Shown here piece after piece: positions 1 to 7,567 of a stretch of DNA of 64,000 nt (position 1 is the stretch's first letter; each line of letters starts with the position of its first letter). The translations under genes and the position numbers were made by a program. The notes below the pieces were generated by a model. The model searched no databases and had not been told where the DNA came from. It worked only from the letters and a program-made list of their open reading frames with translations. Source of the DNA: Lishizhenia tianjinensis (GTDB taxonomy: Bacteria > Bacteroidota > Bacteroidia > Flavobacteriales_D > Crocinitomicaceae); the NCBI GenBank assembly GCA_945902115.1, contig CAMDLY010000002.1, positions 1 through 64,000 on the forward strand, read 5' to 3'.

Positions 1-171
1 TAAAAAAACGTTGTTTCCTTATTTCCCAATAAATCAAAGAACTCTTTCTTTTGTTGTAAACACGATTTCACTCGCTATTTACTCTTTACTCCTTTTTAAG
101 TAACCCCAATTTGTTCCCCAATTGCTATACTTTTTGCAGAGAAAACCGATGTTTTCATCCTTAGCGGGGTG
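1..171 (-). other. Probable rRNA-operon leader with boxA-like element; 16S gene would lie beyond the left edge
   Basis: No protein-coding gene is visible here. Read leftward from the strong promoter at 172-201, the transcript starts with a C-rich stretch (CACCCCGC), then an A/G-rich leader containing GTTCTTTGA (complement of 34-42), followed by TTTATTGGG. A GTTCTTTGA-type boxA followed by an ATTG-containing stretch is, from memory, typical of the pre-16S leader in Bacteroidota. The rRNA gene itself is not in the window, so this is inference; a ribosomal-protein or tRNA operon leader is the alternative. Confidence 0.45.
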
Positions 172-201
172 CAAAGATACATACTTATTATTTCCTAACA
201 A
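172..201 (-). promoter_or_regulatory. Strong Bacteroidota-type promoter, TTG-N19-TATCTTTG
   Basis: On the minus strand, TTG (plus-strand CAA at 199-201) is followed after 19 nt by TATCTTTG (plus 172-179). This matches the phylum consensus TTG / TAnnTTTG with ideal spacing. It fires leftward, away from the hypothetical genes at 279-1007, and the initially transcribed region is GC-rich (CACCCC), as is common for growth-controlled stable-RNA promoters. Confidence 0.65.
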
Positions 202-278
202 TAACTTTGTTTAAGTTTTTTTAAAAAAATTGTAAATATTTCTTTAAATAATTGAGAACTATGCTTTTGAGTTGATAT

Positions 279-803
279 CTAAAGGAAATTTATCAAGTTA
301 CAATGAGTAATACTCTCTGAGAAAGACATTCTCGTTATGTCGAACGACTCTTTGATAAATTCTTCAAGTTGTTCACAATGAATAATTTTACCTGACAATG
401 GCAGTATGTCATGGTTAGCATATTTCAATGCGATAACAAAAGAAAACTTCAGTGCTAGATCTCGGGCAACATCTTCATTTGCTAGAAACATTCTTACCTC
501 AGAGAGAACCGAACCAATCCGCGCATACAAAATTGCTAATTCTTCACTATTCCATGATTTAATAAATGGATAATTCTTATTCAACGTGTAATGATCGTTG
601 GTAGTCAAAACAACTATTGGTCTACGATTACTATTTTTTCGTAAAACTGAAAACCAATACTTTAAAGCGGCAAGTGTAACGATTAAAGTTAAAAACCCCG
701 CAATTTTAGAGAGTATAAGGAAATCAGTATAGACACCAATTGGAATTAGTGCTAAAAGAATTACTATTACTGCTATTATAGGAAAAAATTGGAAACGATG
801 CAT
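279..803 (-). CDS. Hypothetical membrane protein
   Basis: A 174-residue protein not recognised as any named family. Two hydrophobic segments lie at the N-terminus (about residues 6-26 and 32-50), followed by a soluble tail rich in charged and aromatic residues, so it is probably anchored in the inner membrane with a cytosolic or periplasmic domain. It starts 9 nt after the stop of the 64-residue gene at 813-1007, so the two are probably co-transcribed. No catalytic motif is seen. The ATG at 803 is the only start that keeps the first hydrophobic segment intact. Confidence 0.55.
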   Translation of the reverse strand: MHRFQFFPIIAVIVILLALIPIGVYTDFLILSKIAGFLTLIVTLAALKYWFSVLRKNSNRRPIVVLTTNDHYTLNKNYPFIKSWNSEELAILYARIGSVLSEVRMFLANEDVARDLALKFSFVIALKYANHDILPLSGKIIHCEQLEEFIKESFDITRMSFSESITHCNLINFL

Positions 804-812
804 GGTTGATAA

Positions 813-1007
813 TTATTCCACTATCCATTTATCATTAAACATTTCACCTTTTATAGTTACGGTCTTAGAACGTGAATAGTCCTCAGCAGCGATTAACATT
901 TGTTCTTTTGTATCTCTGCGAATTAAAATAGAAGAAGAACCTTGAGACTTTACTTCGATGTAAAATCCGTTTTTTAATTTGGCTGGTCTTGTTGGTGGTC
1001 TACCCAT
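813..1007 (-). CDS. Small conserved hypothetical protein
   Basis: A 64-residue protein beginning MGRPPTRPAKLKNGFYIEV, a small basic-then-acidic soluble protein of a kind I recognise as recurrent in Flavobacteriales genomes but without a known function. No signal peptide or membrane segment. It is divergent from the ABC-F gene and lies just upstream of the 174-residue membrane protein. It could bind nucleic acid or a protein partner; nothing in the sequence decides this. Confidence 0.6.
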   Translation of the reverse strand: MGRPPTRPAKLKNGFYIEVKSQGSSSILIRRDTKEQMLIAAEDYSRSKTVTIKGEMFNDKWIVE

Positions 1008-1105
1008 CGGTTTGTTAAGTGTTTGGATTTGTGAATATAACGGCTAATATCAACATTTGTTCTATATTAAGAAATTTTGTGAAATAAAAGTTATCTACAA
1101 TCGTA

Positions 1106-1135
1106 TTGAAATTCCTTACAGGAAGAGTATTTTTG
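1106..1135 (+). promoter_or_regulatory. Promoter for the ABC-F gene, TTG-N19-TATTTTTG, 3 nt before the ATG
   Basis: TTG at 1106-1108 and TATTTTTG at 1128-1135 are separated by 19 nt. Only three bases (CGC) separate the -7 box from the ATG at 1139. Since transcription in this phylum starts a few bases after the -7 box, the message is probably leaderless. The site also argues against the upstream in-frame start at 1106, which lies inside the promoter. Confidence 0.6.
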
Positions 1136-1138
1136 CGC

Positions 1139-3034
1139 ATGGTTAATTTTGAAAAACTAAGTTACTATCTACCACAAGGATTCTTATTCCAGCAAGTAAA
1201 CCTTCAAATAAACAGGGGTGAAAAGATCGGATTAGTTGGAAAAAATGGAGCAGGAAAATCAACGCTACTCAAAATAATATCGCAACAGTTAAAGCCTTCC
1301 GAGGGAGCTATCCACTTGCCGAAGGAGACTAAAATAGGGCATTTAACGCAAGATATAGTAATTGACACCGAAGTTTCTTTGTTCGAATTTCTAAACAATT
1401 CAAATAGTAAGTTGAACCATATAAGGACACGTTTGGAGGAAATCAATACACAACTCGTCACACGAACAGACTACGAATCGACGTCTTATTTGAATCTTCT
1501 CGACGAATTAAGTGACTTAAATCACGACTTTCAGGTTATGGAAGGATTTAGCTGGGAAGAAAGAATTTCAGACACATTAAAAGGTCTTGGTTTTCGGGAT
1601 AAAGATTTCGAAAAGCCCATGAATACATTCTCAGGTGGTTGGAAAATGCGTGCTGAACTCTCAAGAATATTGGTGAATGACCCAGATATCATACTTCTAG
1701 ACGAACCCACCAATCATCTTGATATATTATCCATAAGTTGGCTAGAAAGCTATCTACAAAAATTTGAAGGAGCAGTAATCATTATTTCGCACGACAGGCT
1801 ATTCCTTGATAATGTAACTAAGCGAACCCTAGAGATAAGTCTTGGGAAAATTTTAGACTTTCCATTTTCTTATTCCTTATATAAAGAAAGAAGGGCAGAG
1901 GAGTTAGAACGCACGCAAGCTGCAAAAAAACAACAAGACCGAGAAATAAAACATACCGAGGACCTTATAAATAAATTCAGAGCTAAGAGTTCGAAAGCAT
2001 CATTTGCTCAATCTCTGATTAAAAAATTGGAAAAAACTGAGCGCATAGAAATAGAAAAAGACGTTGTTTCGGGTATAAAAATAACGTTTCCTTTGAGTAT
2101 TCAACCCGGTAAATGGGTTTTATCCATGGAAGACGTTGGTAAATCTTACGGTGATAATGAACTATTTTCTGAGTTAAATATAACTGTTGGAAGAGGAGAA
2201 AAAATTGCCCTACTCGGTCCAAATGGAGTCGGTAAATCAACATTGCTTAAGGCTATTACAAAAAATATTGAGATCGAAGGAAAAGTTCAATACGGTCATA
2301 ATGTAAATGTTACCTATTTCGCACAAGACCAAGCCGAGCAATTAGACAAATCAAAAACCATTTTAGAAACAGTTGATGATATAGCTATTGGGGATGTTCG
2401 AAAAGATTTACGTTCGATATTAGGAACATTTTTATTTTCCGGAGAGGATGTAGATAAAAAAGTTAGTGTACTATCGGGGGGTGAGCGCACTAGGCTTGCA
2501 CTTTGTCAACTTTTATTGAGCCCATCGAACTTTTTGATTTTGGATGAACCCACCAACCACTTGGATATACAAAGTAAACAAGTATTGAAGAAAGCCTTAG
2601 ACAATTACGAAGGTGCTTTCATCATCGTTTCTCACGACAGAGAATTTGTAGACGGACTTACCAATAGAATTTGGGATATTGAAAATAAATCACTAAAAAT
2701 TCATCATTTTTCTCTGAATGAATACCTCTCGTACAAGATGAAGGATAAGACCCTATCCGGAAATACCTTGAAAAATACTGAAAAAAGTCCTGTGAAACCG
2801 AAAGAAAAAACAGAAAATACGATTATTGTAAAGCCTTCTAAACAAGATAAAGAAATACAACGAATTGAAAATGATATTTCTAAATTAGAAAAGGAGGTGC
2901 AATCGTTGGAAACTGAATTGGCCAATATGGATTATACAGCTTCTGATTACCAAAATCAATTATCGCAATACGATGAGAAGAAAAGAAATCTCGATAATTT
3001 GATGAGTAAGTGGGAAAAATTAATGAGTTCTTAA
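1139..3034 (+). CDS. ABC-F family ATP-binding protein (Uup/YdiF-like)
   Basis: Soluble tandem ABC ATPase of 631 residues without membrane segments, the architecture of ABC-F proteins that act on the ribosome. Two nucleotide-binding domains are visible: Walker A GKNGAGKST near residue 34 and GPNGVGKST near 360; signatures FSGGWKMR and LSGGERTR; Walker B followed by DEPTNHLD in both halves. An inter-domain linker and a C-terminal lysine/glutamate-rich coiled coil (about 580-631) resemble Uup-type members rather than EttA. I chose ATG 1139 because the upstream start at 1106 overlaps the promoter and the family normally begins with a short strand before Walker A. Its 3' end overlaps an antisense lipoprotein ORF. 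Confidence 0.9.
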   Translation: MVNFEKLSYYLPQGFLFQQVNLQINRGEKIGLVGKNGAGKSTLLKIISQQLKPSEGAIHLPKETKIGHLTQDIVIDTEVSLFEFLNNSNSKLNHIRTRLEEINTQLVTRTDYESTSYLNLLDELSDLNHDFQVMEGFSWEERISDTLKGLGFRDKDFEKPMNTFSGGWKMRAELSRILVNDPDIILLDEPTNHLDILSISWLESYLQKFEGAVIIISHDRLFLDNVTKRTLEISLGKILDFPFSYSLYKERRAEELERTQAAKKQQDREIKHTEDLINKFRAKSSKASFAQSLIKKLEKTERIEIEKDVVSGIKITFPLSIQPGKWVLSMEDVGKSYGDNELFSELNITVGRGEKIALLGPNGVGKSTLLKAITKNIEIEGKVQYGHNVNVTYFAQDQAEQLDKSKTILETVDDIAIGDVRKDLRSILGTFLFSGEDVDKKVSVLSGGERTRLALCQLLLSPSNFLILDEPTNHLDIQSKQVLKKALDNYEGAFIIVSHDREFVDGLTNRIWDIENKSLKIHHFSLNEYLSYKMKDKTLSGNTLKNTEKSPVKPKEKTENTIIVKPSKQDKEIQRIENDISKLEKEVQSLETELANMDYTASDYQNQLSQYDEKKRNLDNLMSKWEKLMSS

Positions 3035-3293
3035 GAGCATAATTTCTCCGATATCTTTTTCTTTCTTTTATCATTCTCCGCCTCTCCTTTTTCAATCTTT
3101 TCCTCACCTCCTTTGATTGATTTTTTTGGTGCAAACGATATCTTTTCTTAATATACTTCTTCTTGGCCTTTTGCGTTTTTCTAATTTCTTTTTGCGTCTG
3201 TCTTTTTATCTGATCATCATTTTGTTTTTGAACGCGCCCGGACTTGCAGGATACTAAAAACAAGAAAATTAAGAATAGTAGTTTGTTAAGCAT
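2880..3293 (-). CDS. Small very basic lipoprotein, unusual antisense overlap
   Basis: 137 residues starting with a lipoprotein signal (hydrophobic residues 4-14, lipobox LVSC, Cys16), then about 70 residues dominated by Lys, Arg and Gln. Such short K/R-rich lipoproteins are common in Bacteroidota but have no assigned role. The last ~50 residues are encoded antisense to the final 155 bases of the ABC-F gene and read like fortuitous sequence, so the original stop may have been lost. It is divergent from the lipoprotein gene at 3327, separated by a palindromic TGTAAATTTACA at 3313-3324. Confidence 0.5.
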   Translation of the reverse strand: MLNKLLFLIFLFLVSCKSGRVQKQNDDQIKRQTQKEIRKTQKAKKKYIKKRYRLHQKNQSKEVRKRLKKERRRMIKERKRYRRNYALKNSLIFPTYSSNYRDFFSSHRIAIIDFGNQKLYNPYWPIQFPTIAPPFLI

Positions 3294-3326
3294 TATAAGT
3301 AAAAGGAAGATTTGTAAATTTACAGA

Positions 3327-3752
3327 ATGAAACGAGTTATTTTGATCTTGCTAACAATCGTTACATTGACCAATTGTATTAAACAACAAAATAATACTGT
3401 TCCTAGTATTCCATTCGATGTGGTAATTGATATCAACCTTCCCTCTTATAATTCTCTGGCCGGAGTTGGAGGATGGTGCTATCTCGATGGTTACGGTTCT
3501 AGAGGATTGATCATATATAGACGTTCAATAGACGAATTTGTAGCATTTGATAGACATTCGCCAGTTGACTTAGAAGGTTCTTGCTTTCTACCTTTATTCC
3601 CGGAAAGTGATAATTTTCTTATCTTGAGAGATACCTGTAATAATGCAACATTTTCCTTGTACGATGGTAGCCCCGTAAGCAATGCAAATATAGGTTTAAG
3701 ACAATATCAAACGCTGTACGATGGATTAAATAATCTTCGTATCAGAAACTAA
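3327..3752 (+). CDS. Rieske-fold-like lipoprotein without iron-sulfur ligands
   Basis: 141 residues with a lipoprotein signal (lipobox LTNC, Cys17). The body follows the pattern of a Bacteroidota lipoprotein family related to Rieske proteins: IIYRRSIDEFVAFDRHSP, then SLYDGSP, and a final LR(I)RN strand. The paired Cys-x-His / Cys-x2-His ligands of true Rieske clusters are absent; His 73 or so and scattered cysteines remain. It is followed after 9 nt by a [2Fe-2S] ferredoxin gene, so the pair probably shares a transcript. The Rieske relationship is family recollection, not a computed match. Confidence 0.55.
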   Translation: MKRVILILLTIVTLTNCIKQQNNTVPSIPFDVVIDINLPSYNSLAGVGGWCYLDGYGSRGLIIYRRSIDEFVAFDRHSPVDLEGSCFLPLFPESDNFLILRDTCNNATFSLYDGSPVSNANIGLRQYQTLYDGLNNLRIRN

Positions 3753-3761
3753 GATAAATAT

Positions 3762-4085
3762 ATGAGTGAGATTAAAGTAACAATCATAGACAGAGAAGGC
3801 AAGTCGCATGAACTTGTTGGCCCAACCGATATGAGTATGAATATCATGGAATTGTGCAAGGCATATGATTTGCCTGTTTTAGGTGAATGCGGTGGTATGG
3901 CCATGTGTGCTACTTGTCAATGCTATTTAGAATCGGATGTAGCATTACCTGAACAAAATGATGCCGAGTTGGATATGTTAGATCAAGCTTTTTTCGTAAA
4001 ACCGAATTCCCGTTTAGGCTGTCAAATCCATCTTGATGATTCGATAGACGGAATTGTACTGAGGCTAGCGCCCGAGGCTAATTAA
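3762..4085 (+). CDS. [2Fe-2S] ferredoxin, adrenodoxin type
   Basis: 107-residue electron carrier. Cys43, Cys49, Cys52 and Cys87 form the C-x5-C-x2-C-x34-C pattern of vertebrate-adrenodoxin/ISC-type ferredoxins, with the surrounding GECGGMAMCATC loop typical of the group. It would carry single electrons to a cytosolic partner such as a P450, a hydroxylase or the ISC machinery; no partner enzyme is adjacent. The stop codon overlaps the stop of the convergent SDR gene (shared TTAA at 4082-4085), leaving no room for a terminator. Confidence 0.88.
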   Translation: MSEIKVTIIDREGKSHELVGPTDMSMNIMELCKAYDLPVLGECGGMAMCATCQCYLESDVALPEQNDAELDMLDQAFFVKPNSRLGCQIHLDDSIDGIVLRLAPEAN

Positions 4086-4819
4086 CGGTTGCTATTTAAA
4101 AGTAATCCCCCGTCCATCAGAATAGTTGTTCCTGTTATCCAGGTGCTCAAATCACTCAGTAAAAATACTGTAAGGTTAGCAACGTCTTTGGGTTTACCGA
4201 TCCCCAGAGGATATTGTGAAACAATTTTACCCCATTGTTCTTTTGTGTAGGCATTCCTCGTTTGCTCATATATTTCCGTTTGAACTAACGCTGGAGCGAT
4301 ACAATTTGAACGAACACCCTCTGATGCAAATTCCAATGCAACCGATTTTGAGAATGCTTCTATAGCCGCTTTTGATGCTACGTATAATGCCCCGCCCATA
4401 TATGGATGTTGAACAGAAATTGAAGACATAAAAATCAGGGAAGCTTTTTTTGCGATTAATTTATGCTGAAATAATTGAGCTGTCAATGTGATTAAAGATT
4501 CAGTGTTGACAGTAAACACCTCGTTGAATTGTTTCTCTTTAATGAATTTAATGGGGTAAGGGTAAATTCTGCCTGCACAATGCACCACACCATCTAACTT
4601 TTCTAATTTATCAAAAAGAACTTTGACTTGTTTTTCATCTGTTAAATCGCAAGGTAAAATCACCAGGTTTTTATCGCCTACAAAATCATCTAATTTTTGA
4701 ATTTCTCTACCAGTTGCAAAGACTTTTGCACCCAAAGAAAGGCAATGAGATACTATTTCTTTACCTATTCCTCCAGTGGCACCAGTTATCAGAATTTTCT
4801 TATCAGTTAAATCAATCAT
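4082..4819 (-). CDS. SDR-family oxidoreductase (FabG-like)
   Basis: 245-residue short-chain dehydrogenase. The Rossmann motif is ITGATGGIGKE near the N-terminus; the catalytic Ser, Tyr-x3-Lys is seen as SSIS...YVASKAA; the C-terminus ends with TGTTILMDGG as in FabG. It probably reduces a beta-keto group with NAD(P)H. I chose ATG 4819 over an upstream ATG at 4849 because it gives an 8-nt ATGATTGA overlap with the preceding KASIII stop, a normal coupling arrangement. Last gene of the KASIII-ACP-KASIII-SDR operon, so its substrate is probably the ketoacyl-ACP made by those genes. Confidence 0.85.
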   Translation of the reverse strand: MIDLTDKKILITGATGGIGKEIVSHCLSLGAKVFATGREIQKLDDFVGDKNLVILPCDLTDEKQVKVLFDKLEKLDGVVHCAGRIYPYPIKFIKEKQFNEVFTVNTESLITLTAQLFQHKLIAKKASLIFMSSISVQHPYMGGALYVASKAAIEAFSKSVALEFASEGVRSNCIAPALVQTEIYEQTRNAYTKEQWGKIVSQYPLGIGKPKDVANLTVFLLSDLSTWITGTTILMDGGLLLNSNR

Positions 4820-5864
4820 ATTCGAGATGCTTTGTTGAAATAGGTCCAATTTTTAATAAAACATTTGCCCATGACAAGCCTACTCCAAATCCGCTTAATA
4901 ACAAGGTTAAGTGATTAGTTTCTATCTGTCGCTTGAGTGCCGCAGCAATTGTTAATGGGATTGACGCAGAACTTGTATTTCCGAATTCACCAATAGACAT
5001 TGGAAACTTATCCTCGGACAATTTCATTTTTTTTCTTACCGAATCATTAATTAATTTATTTGCCTGATGTAATACAAAATAATCTACATTTTCCTTTTCT
5101 ACATTGGCATATTTTAGACAATCATCTATTGATTTTGCCACTTCTTTTAAAGCAAAATTAAAAACTTTCATGCCGTCAAGTGCTAAATGATTTTTTGATC
5201 GTTTCACTCCTTTTTCATATTCCCTTTCCTCGTCTTTGAATTTGTTGTAAGGGTATCGAGAATGTCCATATTCTATTATAATCGCATCTTTACCACTTCC
5301 ATCAGAATGTAAATCAAAGAACATCCTCTGCGCAAGCTTATCAAATGAAAGCAAGGTTGCTGTACCCGCATCTCCAAAAAGTGGATACGTAGATTTGTCG
5401 TTGAATGAAGTTGAAATGGTAGATTTATCGCCCGCTAAAAGTAGACCTTTTTTGAAGCCTGTAGTTATCAAGCTTGAGATTACAGATAACCCATATACAT
5501 ATCCAGAGCATCCTAAATTAATGTCTAGAGCCATGCATGCTGTTGACAATCCTAATTTATGTTGAAGTGTTACGGCAGTAGCAGGAAGAAAATAATCCGG
5601 TGATTGGGATACAAAAATTAATACTTCTATTTCATCCTTGTTAATAGTTAAATCTGAAATCAATTGTTCAGCAGCACGAAAGCACAAATCTGAACAAGTG
5701 ACATCATCGGGAGCAACTCTTCTCTCTTTAATCCCTGTTGTCTTTTCAAATAAGCTTGACTCTACCTCAGAAAAAAGAGCGTACTCAGTGGTTTGAGTTT
5801 TTTGAGTTGGAACACATGAGTAGATTGCATCTACCTTAACTTTATCTATTGTTATTTTTGCCAC
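4812..5864 (-). CDS. Beta-ketoacyl-ACP synthase III-like enzyme (second copy)
   Basis: 350-residue FabH-family condensing enzyme. The thiolase-fold triad is intact: Cys in NLGCSGYVYGL, His in VLHQANKL, Asn in GNTSSAS. It should carry out a decarboxylative Claisen condensation of an acyl starter with a malonyl-ACP, or an acyl transfer. Start codon is GTG, sharing its first base with the stop of the ACP gene (TAGTG). It is clearly a diverged paralogue of the product of 6114-7115, and the two may form a heterodimer as PqsB/PqsC do, although here both copies keep the catalytic residues. Confidence 0.85.
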   Translation of the reverse strand: MAKITIDKVKVDAIYSCVPTQKTQTTEYALFSEVESSLFEKTTGIKERRVAPDDVTCSDLCFRAAEQLISDLTINKDEIEVLIFVSQSPDYFLPATAVTLQHKLGLSTACMALDINLGCSGYVYGLSVISSLITTGFKKGLLLAGDKSTISTSFNDKSTYPLFGDAGTATLLSFDKLAQRMFFDLHSDGSGKDAIIIEYGHSRYPYNKFKDEEREYEKGVKRSKNHLALDGMKVFNFALKEVAKSIDDCLKYANVEKENVDYFVLHQANKLINDSVRKKMKLSEDKFPMSIGEFGNTSSASIPLTIAAALKRQIETNHLTLLLSGFGVGLSWANVLLKIGPISTKHLEYD

Positions 5865-6103
5865 TAGGTTCCTCGTTTCAAAATTACCTGATACAAGTCC
5901 TCAACGGTAAAGACATTTTTTAATTCTTCACCTGTTAACAAAACATCGTAATGATTATCCACCAATGCTATCAAAATTAGCGCATGCATGCTGCTCCAAC
6001 CTTCCATATCACGGATAGAGCTGTCTGATTGTAATTTCCCCTTTTCAAGCTCATCAAATTCATTTTCGATGTGTTCAATTAGTTCTTGAATATTCATAGT
6101 CAA
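5864..6103 (-). CDS. Acyl carrier protein-like protein
   Basis: 79-residue acidic four-helix protein. The phosphopantetheine site is seen as GWSSMHAL (Ser38), corresponding to the WDSLxHL motif of secondary-metabolism and polysaccharide-cluster ACPs rather than the DSLDTVE of housekeeping AcpP; the usual Asp before Ser is replaced by Ser. It lies between two KASIII genes, so it presumably carries the acyl chain they elongate. Start could be ATG 6103 or the ATG two codons later. Confidence 0.75.
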   Translation of the reverse strand: MTMNIQELIEHIENEFDELEKGKLQSDSSIRDMEGWSSMHALILIALVDNHYDVLLTGEELKNVFTVEDLYQVILKRGT

Positions 6104-6113
6104 AGATATACAT

Positions 6114-7115
6114 TTAATAGTCTATTACTGTGCCCCCCCAAGAATAGCCTACACCAAATCCTGCAATTAGCACCTTGTATCCGCGCTTGAGTTTGCCTTC
6201 TAATTCGGCCTGACGCATGGCAATTGGAATAGAACAAGAAACGGTGTTTCCAATTTCCTCAAAGTAAGTATAAAATTTTTCTGAAGGAATTTTACATTTT
6301 CTTTGCAGTGATCTGAGAATAAAATCGCTCGCTTGATGAAAGATAAATAAATCGATTTCTTCAAATTCCACATTATTTTTCAGTAAAACTTGTTCCAACA
6401 AGGCAGGCACTTTTTGAAGAGAAAATCTAACTATTTCTAGACCATTCATATGCATTCTACCATGGGATAACTTACCAGGTTCGTTTTCGTATGTTTTTAA
6501 CCACTTTTCATCGATTTGATTTCTCGTCGACCCGTTTTCAACATTGAGATTTTCTGCGCCACTTCCATCCGTGCCAAAAACAAAGCGCCCTATTTTTCCC
6601 TGGTGTGAATTTTCAAGAATAACTGCAGCACCAGCATCTCCAAATATTGCTCTCATTTCAAAATCTTCAGAGTGGATAACAGATGAAGGAATGTCTGCAG
6701 TAATAAAGAGGGCGCAGGTGGCATCTTCACCTAGTAAAACGGATTTTGCAAGACTCAAACCGTAAACAAAACCTGCACAACCCATAGGCATATCTACACA
6801 AGCACAATCTTCCTTCAAGCCCAATTTGTAATGCAGTGTACTCGCGGTAGTTGGAGCCTTATAATCCAAACCTTCTGTACAGAAGATTAATAAATCTATT
6901 TTTTCCACAAATTCAGGAAATTCAGTTAGCAACTTTTGTGCAGCAATTAGACCTAAATCCGACCCTATTTGATGTTCATCTCGAATACACCTATTTCGAA
7001 TACCGGTAATTTTAAAAATCTCATCTTCAGTTTTTCCAAATAAACTACCCAATTGAGCATTGGTCAATTTATTTTGCGGGAAATAGCATGCGATATGTGA
7101 TATTTGGATATTCAA
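6114..7115 (-). CDS. Beta-ketoacyl-ACP synthase III-like enzyme (first copy)
   Basis: 333-residue FabH-family enzyme with intact Cys (PMGCAGFVYGL), His (IFHQASDF) and Asn (GNTVSCS). It heads a four-gene leftward operon: KASIII, ACP, KASIII, SDR. The start codon is TTG, supported by a TATTTTTG promoter box ending 5 nt upstream and by alignment of the first strand with the other copy. It is too distant from the usual fabH context (no plsX or rpmF nearby) to be the housekeeping initiator; a dedicated acyl or short polyketide product is more likely. Confidence 0.82.
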   Translation of the reverse strand: MNIQISHIACYFPQNKLTNAQLGSLFGKTEDEIFKITGIRNRCIRDEHQIGSDLGLIAAQKLLTEFPEFVEKIDLLIFCTEGLDYKAPTTASTLHYKLGLKEDCACVDMPMGCAGFVYGLSLAKSVLLGEDATCALFITADIPSSVIHSEDFEMRAIFGDAGAAVILENSHQGKIGRFVFGTDGSGAENLNVENGSTRNQIDEKWLKTYENEPGKLSHGRMHMNGLEIVRFSLQKVPALLEQVLLKNNVEFEEIDLFIFHQASDFILRSLQRKCKIPSEKFYTYFEEIGNTVSCSIPIAMRQAELEGKLKRGYKVLIAGFGVGYSWGGTVIDY

Positions 7116-7120
7116 GTAAC

Positions 7121-7151
7121 CAAAAATAGATCATTTTGAGCATGTAATCAA
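7121..7151 (-). promoter_or_regulatory. Promoter of the KASIII operon, TTG-N20-TATTTTTG
   Basis: On the minus strand TTG (plus 7149-7151) precedes TATTTTTG (plus 7121-7128) by 20 nt. Five bases separate the box from the TTG start codon at 7115, again predicting a leaderless or almost leaderless message. Confidence 0.55.
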
Positions 7152-7250
7152 TTTGTTGAAATAAAAAGAATAATTTGTTAAAACTAAATTTTCAGCTTAG
7201 GCAACTTTTACATAACTTTATCGTCAATTTACTGAACTAAACTGAATAAC

Positions 7251-7559
7251 ATGAAAATTGTTTCCGTCCTAGGAATAGTACTTTTGAGTTTCTCTATTAA
7301 TGCTCAATTACAGGTATTTCCAAAAACATCTATAAAATCACAAACTTACAAGAAGCAAGAAGGTGGAAAATACTACAGCGAATACATAGTTAAACCTGAA
7401 AAACTAAAAACTTTTTTTCACTCCGGTCAAATTCCATCAAGTTTTCCTAAGTACGACAAGTATAAAACGTACGATGAAAATAAGTTGATAGCAAAACAGT
7501 GGGCAAAAAGCAACAAAACACTCATAAAGCAAGAATTTTGGTACAAGTTCGAGAAATAA
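7251..7559 (+). CDS. Small secreted hypothetical protein
   Basis: 102 residues with a clear signal peptide (cleavage after SINA at about residue 18) and a lysine/tyrosine-rich mature part. No family recognised. It is 8 nt upstream of the large repetitive T9SS protein gene, so it is probably co-transcribed with it and may be a periplasmic or surface accessory of that protein. No sorting domain is visible. Confidence 0.55.
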   Translation: MKIVSVLGIVLLSFSINAQLQVFPKTSIKSQTYKKQEGGKYYSEYIVKPEKLKTFFHSGQIPSSFPKYDKYKTYDENKLIAKQWAKSNKTLIKQEFWYKFEK

Positions 7560-7567
7560 TATAACTA

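Noticed and set aside
3313-3324. Palindrome TGTAAATTTACA as a -7 box for both lipoprotein genes.
   Set aside because: TAAATTTA lacks the final G of TAnnTTTG in both directions; kept only as a comment in the neighbouring gene entries.
4850-4914. Upstream in-frame ATG at 4849 for the SDR gene.
   Set aside because: It would give a 38-nt overlap with the KASIII gene and ten residues without family similarity; ATG 4819 fits better.
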